A stretch of 64,000 bases of DNA, taken from contig JBBQJW010000009.1 of NCBI GenBank assembly GCA_038326325.1, positions 62,001-126,000 on the forward strand, given 5' to 3'. The DNA comes from UBA10324 sp038326325. GTDB lineage: Bacteria; Bacteroidota; Bacteroidia; Chitinophagales; UBA10324. Below are positions 17,163 to 24,768 of the stretch, piece after piece (within the stretch, counting starts at the first letter, position 1; each line of letters starts with the position of its first letter). The notes beneath the pieces are model-generated. The model worked only from the letters and a program-made list of their open reading frames with translations. It was not told the origin of the DNA and did not search any database. Made by a program: the position numbers and the translations under genes.

Positions 17163-17681
17163 TCAGCTATTAATCACCTGTATTAGTTTCTCATTCTTGT
17201 TGCGAAGGTCTTTTCCACCTTCAAGAATGGATTTGAGATTGGCGAAATAAAAAGTCCAACCTTGCGAGCAACCAACATGAAAGTTTGCTTTTGATTTTTC
17301 GTCAGTCGGAATGTTTTCCTGAACGAGTTCAACCATGCAGGCGCCTTCAATCATGTTAAGTGTAACAGTTACGACGCATTCACCCGCGAACGAAAACCGC
17401 AGCGTATCTTTTCCATTGGCGGAAATTATTCGTCCTTTTTCTTCCGCTCCTTTATATCCCCACCACATGAAAGTATAATTGTCACCGGCCTCAACAGCTG
17501 AATTTCTTTCCCTTAAATTATTATCCGATTTTCTGAATTCCGCTTTCGAAAGAAACCAGCTTTCTAAACCGTTTTGAGTAATCCACATTTCATAAATCTT
17601 TTGTGGCTCGGTGTAAACCGGAATTCTGATTTTGAACTTACTCCAGTCGAAAGCAAAGGCGGGTTCAGGAATGTTTGACAT
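17163..17681 (-). CDS. SRPBCC/AHSA1 domain protein
   Basis: A 172-residue protein with the START/Bet v1-like fold of the AHSA1 family. It opens IRIPVYTEPQKIYEMWITQNGLESWF and ends with the amphipathic helix GWTFYFANLKSILEGGKDLR. Such proteins bind hydrophobic ligands or assist Hsp90-like chaperones; the ligand is unknown here. Its start overlaps the stop of mpl by 17 bases, so it is translationally coupled to mpl. Confidence 0.82.
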   Translation of the reverse strand: MSNIPEPAFAFDWSKFKIRIPVYTEPQKIYEMWITQNGLESWFLSKAEFRKSDNNLRERNSAVEAGDNYTFMWWGYKGAEEKGRIISANGKDTLRFSFAGECVVTVTLNMIEGACMVELVQENIPTDEKSKANFHVGCSQGWTFYFANLKSILEGGKDLRNKNEKLIQVINS

Positions 17682-19035
17682 TTTCGTTCATAATTTTTTC
17701 GAAAGATAATTTCATTCCATCAAAAGTTCCGCTGCTCATAAGCAACAAAACTGAATAAGTAAAATCCTGTGAATACAGAAAACTTTCAATTTCATCCTTC
17801 TTATTCAAAACAACTAAATCATTGTGACCAAATAATTCCTTCACTTCTTCATTGGTGATTTTCTCCAATCGTTTCAACTCAATAGTGTGCGGATTAAAGA
17901 AAACAACTTTTACATCGGCATCCTTCATACAGTTTTTATATTCTGAAAGAAAAATTTTATTCAAACTGCTGTAAGTGTGCAGTTCCATACAGGCAATAAT
18001 TTTCCTTCCCTCAAATTGCTCCCGTACAGCTGAAATAGTTGCCTGCAACTTAGAAGGAGAGTGGGCGAAATCTTTAAACACAGTTAATCTTTCCTTTGAG
18101 AATATTTTTTCCAAACGATTAGCTGCGCCATTAAAAGTTCCAATGGCTGAAAAGAATTCTGTTTCTGTTACACCTAACTGTTTACAAACTTCAAATGCAC
18201 CAGCCATGTTCGACAAATTGTGTTTCCCGAAAACCTGTAATGGAGTTTTATTTCCATTGTGAACGAAACTTGTAGTTCCATTTTCAATTAAATATTCAGG
18301 AGTGCGATAGGCAATTTTTTTTGCTGTTGAAGTTGTTGACTCTGAAACTTTTTTTACTTCTGCATCTTCAACATTGTAAATGATTGTTCCATTTGAAGGA
18401 ACCATATCAACAAACAATTTAAACTGTTCGCAATAATTTTCAAAAGTTGGAAAAACATTAATATGGTCCCATGCTATCCCGCTTATGAAGGCGATGTCAG
18501 GTTTATAAAGCAAAAATTTGGGTGTCTTGTTCAACGCCGAATCCGGATATTCATCGCCTTCTAGAATAATTACCGGCGCTGTAACAGTCAGCTTCACCAT
18601 CAATTCAAATCCTTCCAGCTTTGAACCAACCATGTAATCAAAATCTTTTCCAGCGTGTTTCAACACATGCATGATCATTGAAGTGATGGTCGTTTTTCCA
18701 TGACTACCGCCAATCACGACCCGTTTTTTATTTTTACTCTGCTCGTAGATGTATTCAGGAAACGAATAAATTTTTAATCCTAACTCTTTCGCTTTCGCGA
18801 GTTCAGGATTATCAGCGTGAGCGTGCATTCCAAGAATCACCGCTTCAAGCGAAGGATTTATTTTATCAGGAAACCATCCGAATCTCTCAGGAAGAATTCC
18901 TGCTTTTTTTAATCTTGTAAGTGCAGGGTCGAATACTTCGTCGTCGGAGCCTGTAACATTGTGTCCTTGTGAGTGTAGCGCCAAAGCTAAATTGTGCATT
19001 ACCGCTCCTCCAATTGCAATAAAATGTATGTACAT
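17665..19035 (-). CDS. mpl: UDP-N-acetylmuramate:tripeptide ligase (Mpl), cell-wall recycling
   Basis: A 456-residue Mur-ligase-family enzyme. Mpl ties recycled L-Ala-gamma-D-Glu-meso-DAP to UDP-MurNAc with ATP in the cytoplasm. The N-terminal Rossmann motif is IHFIAIGGAVMHNLALAL, and the ATP loop is GGSHGKTT at residues 109-116. The Mur central-domain motif ILEGDEYPDSALNKTPKF, with its DEYP-SAL string, separates Mpl from MurC. The C-terminal ligand domain is KDFAHSPSKL. Length is normal. It is the first gene of a two-gene unit with the AHSA1 protein. Confidence 0.93.
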   Translation of the reverse strand: MYIHFIAIGGAVMHNLALALHSQGHNVTGSDDEVFDPALTRLKKAGILPERFGWFPDKINPSLEAVILGMHAHADNPELAKAKELGLKIYSFPEYIYEQSKNKKRVVIGGSHGKTTITSMIMHVLKHAGKDFDYMVGSKLEGFELMVKLTVTAPVIILEGDEYPDSALNKTPKFLLYKPDIAFISGIAWDHINVFPTFENYCEQFKLFVDMVPSNGTIIYNVEDAEVKKVSESTTSTAKKIAYRTPEYLIENGTTSFVHNGNKTPLQVFGKHNLSNMAGAFEVCKQLGVTETEFFSAIGTFNGAANRLEKIFSKERLTVFKDFAHSPSKLQATISAVREQFEGRKIIACMELHTYSSLNKIFLSEYKNCMKDADVKVVFFNPHTIELKRLEKITNEEVKELFGHNDLVVLNKKDEIESFLYSQDFTYSVLLLMSSGTFDGMKLSFEKIMNENVKHS

Positions 19036-19099
19036 TCGTTGAACCTTTAAAGAAATTTAATCGTAATAGAGTTTAAGAATTCGAAAAACACCAATTGTT

Positions 19100-19249
19100 A
19101 TGAAACATCAAATCTTAAAAGTTAAAACGATAATCATGTTAGTTGTTTTAACAGCGGGAATGTTGGCATTGTCGTCTTGTGGCCGTAGAAGCGGTTGCCC
19201 TGGAATGATTTCAAAAGCTCCCCCAATAGAAAAAACGGTTCGCTCTTAA
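19100..19249 (+). CDS. Small lipoprotein, 49 residues
   Basis: An ATG at 19100 opens a 49-codon frame ending TAA at 19247. The product has basic residues, then a hydrophobic stretch (IIMLVVLTAGMLALSSC) ending in a lipobox LSSC with Cys27 as the lipidated residue. The mature part is only 23 residues (CGRRSGCPGM, then a short Pro/Lys tail) and holds a second cysteine. A terminator hairpin begins 29 bases after the stop, supporting a short independent transcript. Small CGxxxGCPG lipoproteins of unknown function are common in Bacteroidota. It is divergent from mpl. Confidence 0.7.
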   Translation: MKHQILKVKTIIMLVVLTAGMLALSSCGRRSGCPGMISKAPPIEKTVRS

Positions 19250-19277
19250 GAGGAAAATAATATTTAACTGATTACTG

Positions 19278-19313
19278 AGTCTCGGTTTTGAAATTCAAAA
19301 TCGGGACTTCTTT
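19278..19313 (+). terminator. Terminator of the small lipoprotein gene
   Basis: AGTCTCGGTTTTG (19278-19290) pairs with CAAAATCGGGACT (19296-19308), two pairs being G-U, followed by a T-rich tract. Confidence 0.65.
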
Positions 19314-19334
19314 ATTTAATCCTGTTTCAAAAAT

Positions 19335-19342
19335 TATCTTTG
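19335..19342 (+). promoter_or_regulatory. -7 box of the marC-family gene
   Basis: TATCTTTG matches TAnnTTTG exactly and lies 13 bases before the ATG at 19356, giving a very short 5' leader. Confidence 0.55.
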
Positions 19343-19355
19343 CAAAAACATTTTT

Positions 19356-19919
19356 ATGCAGTTTAATTTCAGAGCCATTGCAACCATCACAATGGTATTG
19401 TTTGCCGTTATTGATGTTATTGGTTCGCTTCCCATTATTGTTGATTTAAGGAGTAAAGTCGGAGAAATACATCCGTTAAGAATCACAATAGTTTCAGGTG
19501 CAATTATGATTGTGTTTTTGTTTTTAGGAAACTCGATTCTTGATTTAATCGGGATTGATATTGAATCATTCGCCATAGCAGGTTCGTTCATTTTATTTCT
19601 TCTCGCATTTGAAATGATTCTCGGAATAAAATTCAGCAAGGATGATTCTTCGAAAACTGCTTCAATTGTTCCAATCGCTTTTCCATTAATTGCCGGAGCT
19701 GGGACTTTAACTACATTACTTTCACTTCGAGCAGAATATCGTCATGTTGAAAATATAATTGTTGCGATACTTATCAATCTGTTTTTCGTTTATGTTGTAT
19801 TGCGAAATGTTTATCGCCTCGAAAAAATTCTTGGCCCCAGTGGAATTGGAGTTTTACGCAAAGTTTTCGGAGTTATTCTGCTTGCGCTTGCCGTGAAATT
19901 ATTTAAGACCAATGCCTGA
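19356..19919 (+). CDS. MarC-family inner-membrane protein
   Basis: A 187-residue membrane protein with six hydrophobic segments. The MarC/UPF0056 hallmarks are the N-terminal AVIDVIGSLPIIVDL and the central AIAGSFILFLLAFEMILG. Despite the name, MarC is not proven to affect antibiotic resistance, and its substrate is unknown. The gene stands alone between a lipoprotein and a T9SS gene on the same strand. Confidence 0.87.
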   Translation: MQFNFRAIATITMVLFAVIDVIGSLPIIVDLRSKVGEIHPLRITIVSGAIMIVFLFLGNSILDLIGIDIESFAIAGSFILFLLAFEMILGIKFSKDDSSKTASIVPIAFPLIAGAGTLTTLLSLRAEYRHVENIIVAILINLFFVYVVLRNVYRLEKILGPSGIGVLRKVFGVILLALAVKLFKTNA

Positions 19920-20025
19920 TTTATTTTCTGATAATATTCCACTCAAACCTCAAATAAATAATTAGCGGAACTTTTAAAAAATCACATCGTAATACCTGAC
20001 GATTTAGATTTTTTAAACACTGCGC

Positions 20026-21666
20026 ATGAGAAGAATTCGACTTTTGTTTTTGATAAAAACCCGTCAATCTCTTAGGGTTCGTACAATGAGAGCGTTAATG
20101 GTTGGAACATTTTGCCTTGCTTTCATTGGTGGAATTGTTGCTTTTATATTTCATTTCTCACAATCACCAAACACAATTGCTTCCGGGAATCAAATAACAT
20201 TTCGTTCCTATCAGGGTTTAACATTTCAGAAAATTTTAAGAACACAGGATGGAAATATTTTAGTTTCTGACGGAAAGAATTTTATAAAATCAGATTCGGC
20301 CGGAAATATTTTATGGGCACGCGGCATAACACAAACAACTAATTTAATTCTTGCAGGAATTTGTGAAACAACCGATGGAGACATTGTTGCATCTTGCCAA
20401 TCAACTGATACGAGTGGAGGGAATGCGCAGGTCGCGCTGATTAGAATGGCAAGCGATGGTGCACTTCGTTGGATGAAACTGTTACACAAACAAGGTTCTG
20501 ATTTTATTTATGGAATTGCCGCCGATAATGACAACGGAGTAATTATGACTGGCGGGGGTTGCTCTACTAATCAATTAATTCTGAAAGCAGACGAAGCAGG
20601 AAATTTATTATGGATGAAAGATTTTTCATTGAGTGGTTCAACTGGTTCTGCTAATAAAATTATTGTGAACACTGACGGAAGTTTATTGGTTGCCGGAAGA
20701 TTGAATGACGGAAGTTCAAATTATATTTCATTATTCATGACCGATGCAAGTGGGAATATTCAGTGGGGAAAAAAGTTTTTAGATGCGCAGCAGCCCGTAA
20801 TTAAAACTTTTATCAGAACTTCAGACAACTGCTTAATCATTGGAGGAACTTACATCGGTGGAGCAAATCCATTTTTATTGAAAACTGATTTAAGCGGAAA
20901 TCTTCTTTGGTTTAAAAGATATGGAACTACTGGAATTGAATCTATCAACGACATTGCCGCAACAAGTGAAGGCGGTGCAATTGTTACAGGAAATATTTAT
21001 ATGAATCAGGATGAAAATGTAAATGCGTTGTTGTTTAAAATTGATGCAAGCGGAAATATTGTTTGGCAAAAATCAACAGGCAATAATGAATTTAACGGAG
21101 CGGGTTACGATGATGCGTACGACATATGTCATATTACGGAACACACTTACGCTGTTACAGGTATGGCTTACTGGGCTTTCCTATGCACGATTGATGAAAA
21201 CGGAAATGGGTTCTGCCATGAATCACCAGTTGATTTAACTGTTACAACTGTTACAGCACAAACAATCAGTGCTGCTTATGCACCATTGACTTCAAATATG
21301 TTTGATGTAACAGATGCTATTGCTTCTTCGTCCAATATTTTTATCGGAACTGCGCACACATGTTCTTCGGTTAACCCAACAGGAATAGCTGAACAACCTG
21401 TTACAGCAGATGATAATTCACAAATCAGCTTGTTTCCAAATCCGAGCGATGGAAATTTTAACATTAATTATTTTTTACCTATTGAAGGAAGCGGTTGGTT
21501 GGAATTGTATGATTTAGGAGGAAAAAAACTTTCAGCTATTGAGTTACCCTCATACAATCGTTCTGTTTCACTTCATTATTCTGATTTACCAAGTGGAATA
21601 TATTTATACCAGGTAATGGCTGGAGGAAAAATTTTTAAACGGGAAAAATTTGTAATAACTAAATAG
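20026..21666 (+). CDS. T9SS type A secreted propeller-like protein
   Basis: A 546-residue protein. The ATG at 20026 gives an Arg-rich lead (MRRIRLLFLIKTRQSLRVRT) before the hydrophobic segment LMVGTFCLAFIGGIVAFIF; an ATG at 20086 would give a more usual signal peptide. Residues 60-410 contain eight or so repeats with DASGNIxWxKxxG and GGxxxTG signatures, as in delta-60/SBBP propellers. The type A T9SS tail starts ISLFPNPSDGNFNINYF and ends KREKFVITK. The protein is exported to the surface; its ligand is unknown. The gene carries seven TGTWACA motifs (20498-21404), one of the densest clusters in the window. Confidence 0.83.
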   Translation: MRRIRLLFLIKTRQSLRVRTMRALMVGTFCLAFIGGIVAFIFHFSQSPNTIASGNQITFRSYQGLTFQKILRTQDGNILVSDGKNFIKSDSAGNILWARGITQTTNLILAGICETTDGDIVASCQSTDTSGGNAQVALIRMASDGALRWMKLLHKQGSDFIYGIAADNDNGVIMTGGGCSTNQLILKADEAGNLLWMKDFSLSGSTGSANKIIVNTDGSLLVAGRLNDGSSNYISLFMTDASGNIQWGKKFLDAQQPVIKTFIRTSDNCLIIGGTYIGGANPFLLKTDLSGNLLWFKRYGTTGIESINDIAATSEGGAIVTGNIYMNQDENVNALLFKIDASGNIVWQKSTGNNEFNGAGYDDAYDICHITEHTYAVTGMAYWAFLCTIDENGNGFCHESPVDLTVTTVTAQTISAAYAPLTSNMFDVTDAIASSSNIFIGTAHTCSSVNPTGIAEQPVTADDNSQISLFPNPSDGNFNINYFLPIEGSGWLELYDLGGKKLSAIELPSYNRSVSLHYSDLPSGIYLYQVMAGGKIFKREKFVITK

Positions 21667-21693
21667 AAATAAATTTATTCTAACATGAAATTT

Positions 21694-21726
21694 AAAAACC
21701 GCTTGGTAAAACTTAGCGGTTTTTTT
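21694..21726. terminator. Bidirectional terminator between convergent T9SS gene and rnhA
   Basis: AAAAACCGCT (21694-21703) pairs with AGCGGTTTTT (21715-21724), with A/T runs on both sides. Confidence 0.85.
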
Positions 21727-21745
21727 ATTTGATGAATCTAAAGGA

Positions 21746-22207
21746 TTATTTTTTCGATTCTAAATATCCTGAATCAATTGCTAAATCGAATCCATCAGCC
21801 GCTTCAGTAGCCAATACATCACATCGCTCATTTTCAGGATGCTCATTGTGACCCTTTATCCAATGAAATTTCACTTTGTGATTTGCATTCACGATTAAAA
21901 ACCGTTTCCACAAATCAGGATTTTTTTTGTCTTTGAAATTTTTCTTTTCCCAACCAAACACCCATTTCTTTTCAACGGCTTCTACAACATATTTCGAATC
22001 AGAATAAATATGAACTTCACTTCCAGGATTTTTTATCGATTCCAATCCAACAATCACAGCAAGCAATTCCATTCTGTTGTTAGTTGTTAATCGAAATCCT
22101 TCTGAGAGTTCTTTTCGATGATGACCTGATGCCAAGATAATTCCATATCCACCGGGACCCGGATTTCCTCTTGAAGAACCATCAGTGTAAATATTAATTA
22201 ATGACAT
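21746..22207 (-). CDS. rnhA: Ribonuclease HI
   Basis: A 153-residue cytoplasmic nuclease that cuts RNA in RNA-DNA hybrids. The four carboxylate catalytic positions are visible: Asp9 in YTDGSSRGNPGPGG, Glu in TTNNRMELLAVIVGL, Asp in IYSDSKYVVEAV, and the late Asp in ERCDVLATEAA. The substrate handle WVFGWEKKNFKDKKNPDLW corresponds to the basic protrusion of E. coli RNase HI. Length matches the family. Confidence 0.95.
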   Translation of the reverse strand: MSLINIYTDGSSRGNPGPGGYGIILASGHHRKELSEGFRLTTNNRMELLAVIVGLESIKNPGSEVHIYSDSKYVVEAVEKKWVFGWEKKNFKDKKNPDLWKRFLIVNANHKVKFHWIKGHNEHPENERCDVLATEAADGFDLAIDSGYLESKK

Positions 22208-22249
22208 TTAAAATTGAATGATTAAAAGATTCACAGGCGCAAAATAATT

Positions 22250-22277
22250 TTATCACTTTTACCTTTTCATTTAAAAT
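22250..22277. repeat. Heptanucleotide-type leader upstream of yhhQ
   Basis: TTATCAC, TTTTACC, TTTTCAT, TTAAAAT. The 20-base string TCACTTTTACCTTTTCATTT inside it (22253-22272) recurs exactly at 55522-55541, at the same distance from a start codon. TACCTTTT within it resembles a -7 box. Confidence 0.55.
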
Positions 22278-22285
22278 TTTCAGCT

Positions 22286-23065
22286 ATGCACATTTCCTTA
22301 CAAAATAAAAGCACTAAAGTGTTCATGGTACTGAGTTCATTCTTCGTCGCCAATGCCTTAATAGCCGAATGTATCGGCGTGAAAATATTTTCATTGGAAA
22401 AAACTTTAGGATTAAGTCAACTCAATGCTAATGTGTTTGGGCAATCGGGAATTTCTTTCAATCTCACTTGTGGAGTTTTGTTGTGGCCTTTGGAATTTGT
22501 GATGACAGATATTATCAATGAATATTTCGGACCGAAAGGAGTGAGGAGGGTTTCATACATCGCTGTAGGATTAATCAGTTATGCGTTTCTCATGTTCTAC
22601 TTGGCGATGAAACTTTCCCCTGCTGATTTCTGGCCAGGCGTAAACACGACTAAGGGAGTGCCTGATATGACTTCAGCTTTCAATGCAATTTTCGGACAGG
22701 GGATGTGGATTATTTTCGGTTCGCTCACTGCATTCTTAGTTAGCCAAATTGTGGATGTAACAGTTTTCCATTGGGTAAAAAGAAAAACCGGGGAACATAA
22801 AATGTGGCTTCGTGCAACCGGCAGCACTTTGGTATCACAACTAGTCGACAGTTTCATTGTATTATTTATCGCTTTTTACATTGGGCAAGGTTGGACTATC
22901 AGTTTAGTGCTTGCAATTTGTTTATTCAATTACACTTATAAGTTCCTTGCTGCAATTGTATTGACTCCGGTAATGTATATCGTTCATAATTTTATTGATA
23001 AATATCTTGGGGATGAGCTTGCCCATGAAATGAAACAAGCGGCGATGAAAAGAAGCAACGAGTAA
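22286..23065 (+). CDS. yhhQ: Queuosine precursor transporter, YhhQ/VUT family
   Basis: A 259-residue membrane protein with six or seven segments. Family features are the start VFMVLSSFFVANALIAECIG, the block LLWPLEFVMTDIINEYFG with its conserved acidic and aromatic residues, and the segment RATGSTLVSQLVDSFIVLF. It imports preQ0/preQ1 for tRNA queuosine synthesis in characterised relatives. No preQ1 riboswitch was seen upstream, only the heptamer leader. A stand-alone riboswitch transcript starts 30 bases after its stop. Confidence 0.9.
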   Translation: MHISLQNKSTKVFMVLSSFFVANALIAECIGVKIFSLEKTLGLSQLNANVFGQSGISFNLTCGVLLWPLEFVMTDIINEYFGPKGVRRVSYIAVGLISYAFLMFYLAMKLSPADFWPGVNTTKGVPDMTSAFNAIFGQGMWIIFGSLTAFLVSQIVDVTVFHWVKRKTGEHKMWLRATGSTLVSQLVDSFIVLFIAFYIGQGWTISLVLAICLFNYTYKFLAAIVLTPVMYIVHNFIDKYLGDELAHEMKQAAMKRSNE

Positions 23066-23082
23066 ATTATCAAATCAAATAT

Positions 23083-23090
23083 TACATTCG
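23083..23090 (+). promoter_or_regulatory. Promoter -7 box of the cobalamin riboswitch transcript
   Basis: TACATTCG lies just upstream of the riboswitch and is the same octamer as upstream of the C1 peptidase gene. It implies that the riboswitch and BtuG-like gene form a separate transcript from yhhQ. Confidence 0.5.
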
Positions 23091-23094
23091 CCCC

Positions 23095-23247
23095 GTCATG
23101 GTTTTCGGTAAAACGAAATGAAAAGGGAATGAGGTAAAATGCCTCAACAGTCCCCGCTGCTGTGAATCTTTAAAGTGTGAATCAGGTTGCCACTGAGAAA
23201 AATCGGGAAGGCGGTTTACACCAAGATGAGTCAGAAGACCTGCCAAG
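23095..23247 (+). promoter_or_regulatory. Cobalamin (B12) riboswitch
   Basis: A class I cobalamin riboswitch on the plus strand. The conserved pieces appear in order: AAAAGGGAATGAGGT (23126-23140), CAACAGTCCCCGCTGCTGTGA around 23146-23164, the GCCACTG B12-box element at 23189-23195, GGGAAGGCGG near 23205-23214, and GATGAGTCAGAAGACCTGCC at 23225-23244. About 150 bases separate it from the downstream ATG. That leader holds a hairpin CTGTTG (23340-23345) / CAACAG (23360-23365) that could act in the expression platform. Binding of adenosylcobalamin is expected to repress the next gene. Confidence 0.93.
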
Positions 23248-23395
23248 ACAATTAAAATTGTAAGTGTTACACTAACAATGGTGCTCAAAACTTTCGGAGG
23301 AAAAGTTGCCCGGTTTGTGCGAAATAATTTCTGCATATTCTGTTGCAACTATCTTTTAACAACAGTAAAAATTTAAAACACAAACCATAAATCTC

Positions 23396-24691
23396 ATGCA
23401 AAAACTTACACTAATCATTGCAGTATTGATCTGCTCATTTGCCGCACAGGCACAACAAATCCTTAATCAAGTAATTGTTCTAAACGAGGGGCACTTCAAT
23501 TACACGACTCAACAAATCGAAGCACCTGTAACAGTCGGTTCTTACAACCCGCAAACAAATGTTTATTCAGCATTTGATACTATTGACAATGCCCGATTTG
23601 CAACCGATGTTGCAGTTGACGGTTCAAATATTTTTGTTGCTGCAGATAACCAATTGGTAAAATATGATTTGAATACGCACCAATTAATTTCTTCACAAAC
23701 AATTAACGGGGTGCGCAAACTTGCTCTTTGGAACGATAAAATTCTATTGACTCGTGGCGAATATGGAGTTAGTTATGATTCTTACTTTCAGGTTTATAAT
23801 AAATCAGATTTGAGTTTTGTTTATCAACTCGACACACTTAGCGGACCTCAATATTCTACTGATGGAGTGGTTGTAAAAGATAATACAGCTTACATCGCAA
23901 TCAATAACGGTTTTGTTTGGGGCGGCGCTGTTGGAATTGTTGGGAGAGTTGATTTAACTGCTCAACAATATCTCACTGAAATTCCATTAGGTGCTGATGG
24001 GATTAATCCTGAAAATATTATGGTAAACAATAACAAAATTTATACGGTTAATAATAAAGATTATTCTGAGGCATCTATTAGCAGTGTAGATATTTCAAAT
24101 TCAAATGTTATTACAACTAATCTGAATAACGCAGGTGGTTGTCAGGGTTCAGCTTTGGTAAATAATCACATTGCTTTCCAGACGCAAACAAAAGATTTCT
24201 TAGGTCGTTTCGATCTGACTTCACAAAGTGTTGAAGATTCATTGTTTATCAACAAAACAATTTATGGAATGGGAACCGATGAAACCACGCATAACATTTA
24301 TGTTTCTGAAACTGATTTCACTTCGTATGGCTTAATGTTAATTTATTCTGAAAATGGAAATCTGCTGAATGCTTTTGTCTCTGGTGTTACACCCGGAAGA
24401 TTTGCTTTTGATTATCGCAATGCAAACGCAGTGAATGCGATTACTTCTTCAAGTCAATTGTTTGTTTATCCAAATCCTGCATCAAATGAATTGACGATTG
24501 CTTCTACCGTAGGTGATGGGAATTCAATTATTGCGCTGACAAGTATTGACGGAAAGATTCTTTTCACAAAAAATGAAAACGCAAAAAATTTCGTTGAACA
24601 TATTGACTTATCAAATTTTGCTGCCGGAACTTTTCTTTTGACTGTTACATCCAAAAATAAAACTTCAGTTCAGAAAGTAGTTAAGTATTAA
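23396..24691 (+). CDS. BtuG-like beta-propeller, T9SS-exported, riboswitch-controlled (putative surface corrinoid-binding protein)
   Basis: A 431-residue protein with signal peptide 1-20 (ending AAQAQ). The mature start IVLNEGHFNYTT resembles the VLNEG opening of YncE/DUF5074 seven-bladed propellers, the family of Bacteroides BtuG, which captures vitamin B12 at the cell surface. Blade-like repeats (DVAVDGSNIFVAADNQLVKY, NGVRKLALWNDKILLTRGE, ENIMVNNNKIYTVNNKDY) fill residues 30-345. From about residue 355 a type A T9SS tail (LFVYPNPASNELTIAS to SVQKVVKY) replaces the lipoprotein anchor of known BtuG. The cobalamin riboswitch just upstream is the strongest functional clue. No btuB or btuCDF gene is adjacent. 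Export and family are well supported; corrinoid binding is inferred. Confidence 0.8.
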   Translation: MQKLTLIIAVLICSFAAQAQQILNQVIVLNEGHFNYTTQQIEAPVTVGSYNPQTNVYSAFDTIDNARFATDVAVDGSNIFVAADNQLVKYDLNTHQLISSQTINGVRKLALWNDKILLTRGEYGVSYDSYFQVYNKSDLSFVYQLDTLSGPQYSTDGVVVKDNTAYIAINNGFVWGGAVGIVGRVDLTAQQYLTEIPLGADGINPENIMVNNNKIYTVNNKDYSEASISSVDISNSNVITTNLNNAGGCQGSALVNNHIAFQTQTKDFLGRFDLTSQSVEDSLFINKTIYGMGTDETTHNIYVSETDFTSYGLMLIYSENGNLLNAFVSGVTPGRFAFDYRNANAVNAITSSSQLFVYPNPASNELTIASTVGDGNSIIALTSIDGKILFTKNENAKNFVEHIDLSNFAAGTFLLTVTSKNKTSVQKVVKY

Positions 24692-24712
24692 TTATTTTAA
24701 GATTCATTAAAT

Positions 24713-24752
24713 AAAAAATCCTCCTGATTATTTTATCAGGAGGATTTTTTTT
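24713..24752. terminator. Strong bidirectional terminator
   Basis: AAAAAATCCTCCTGAT (24713-24728) pairs with ATCAGGAGGATTTTTT (24735-24750) and is followed by further T. It separates the BtuG-like gene from the convergent dihydroorotase gene. Confidence 0.92.
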
Positions 24753-24768
24753 AATTAGACTGAGTGTT

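Noticed and set aside
23082..23348. 88-codon minus-strand frame over the riboswitch
   Set aside because: The DNA is explained by the cobalamin riboswitch on the plus strand.
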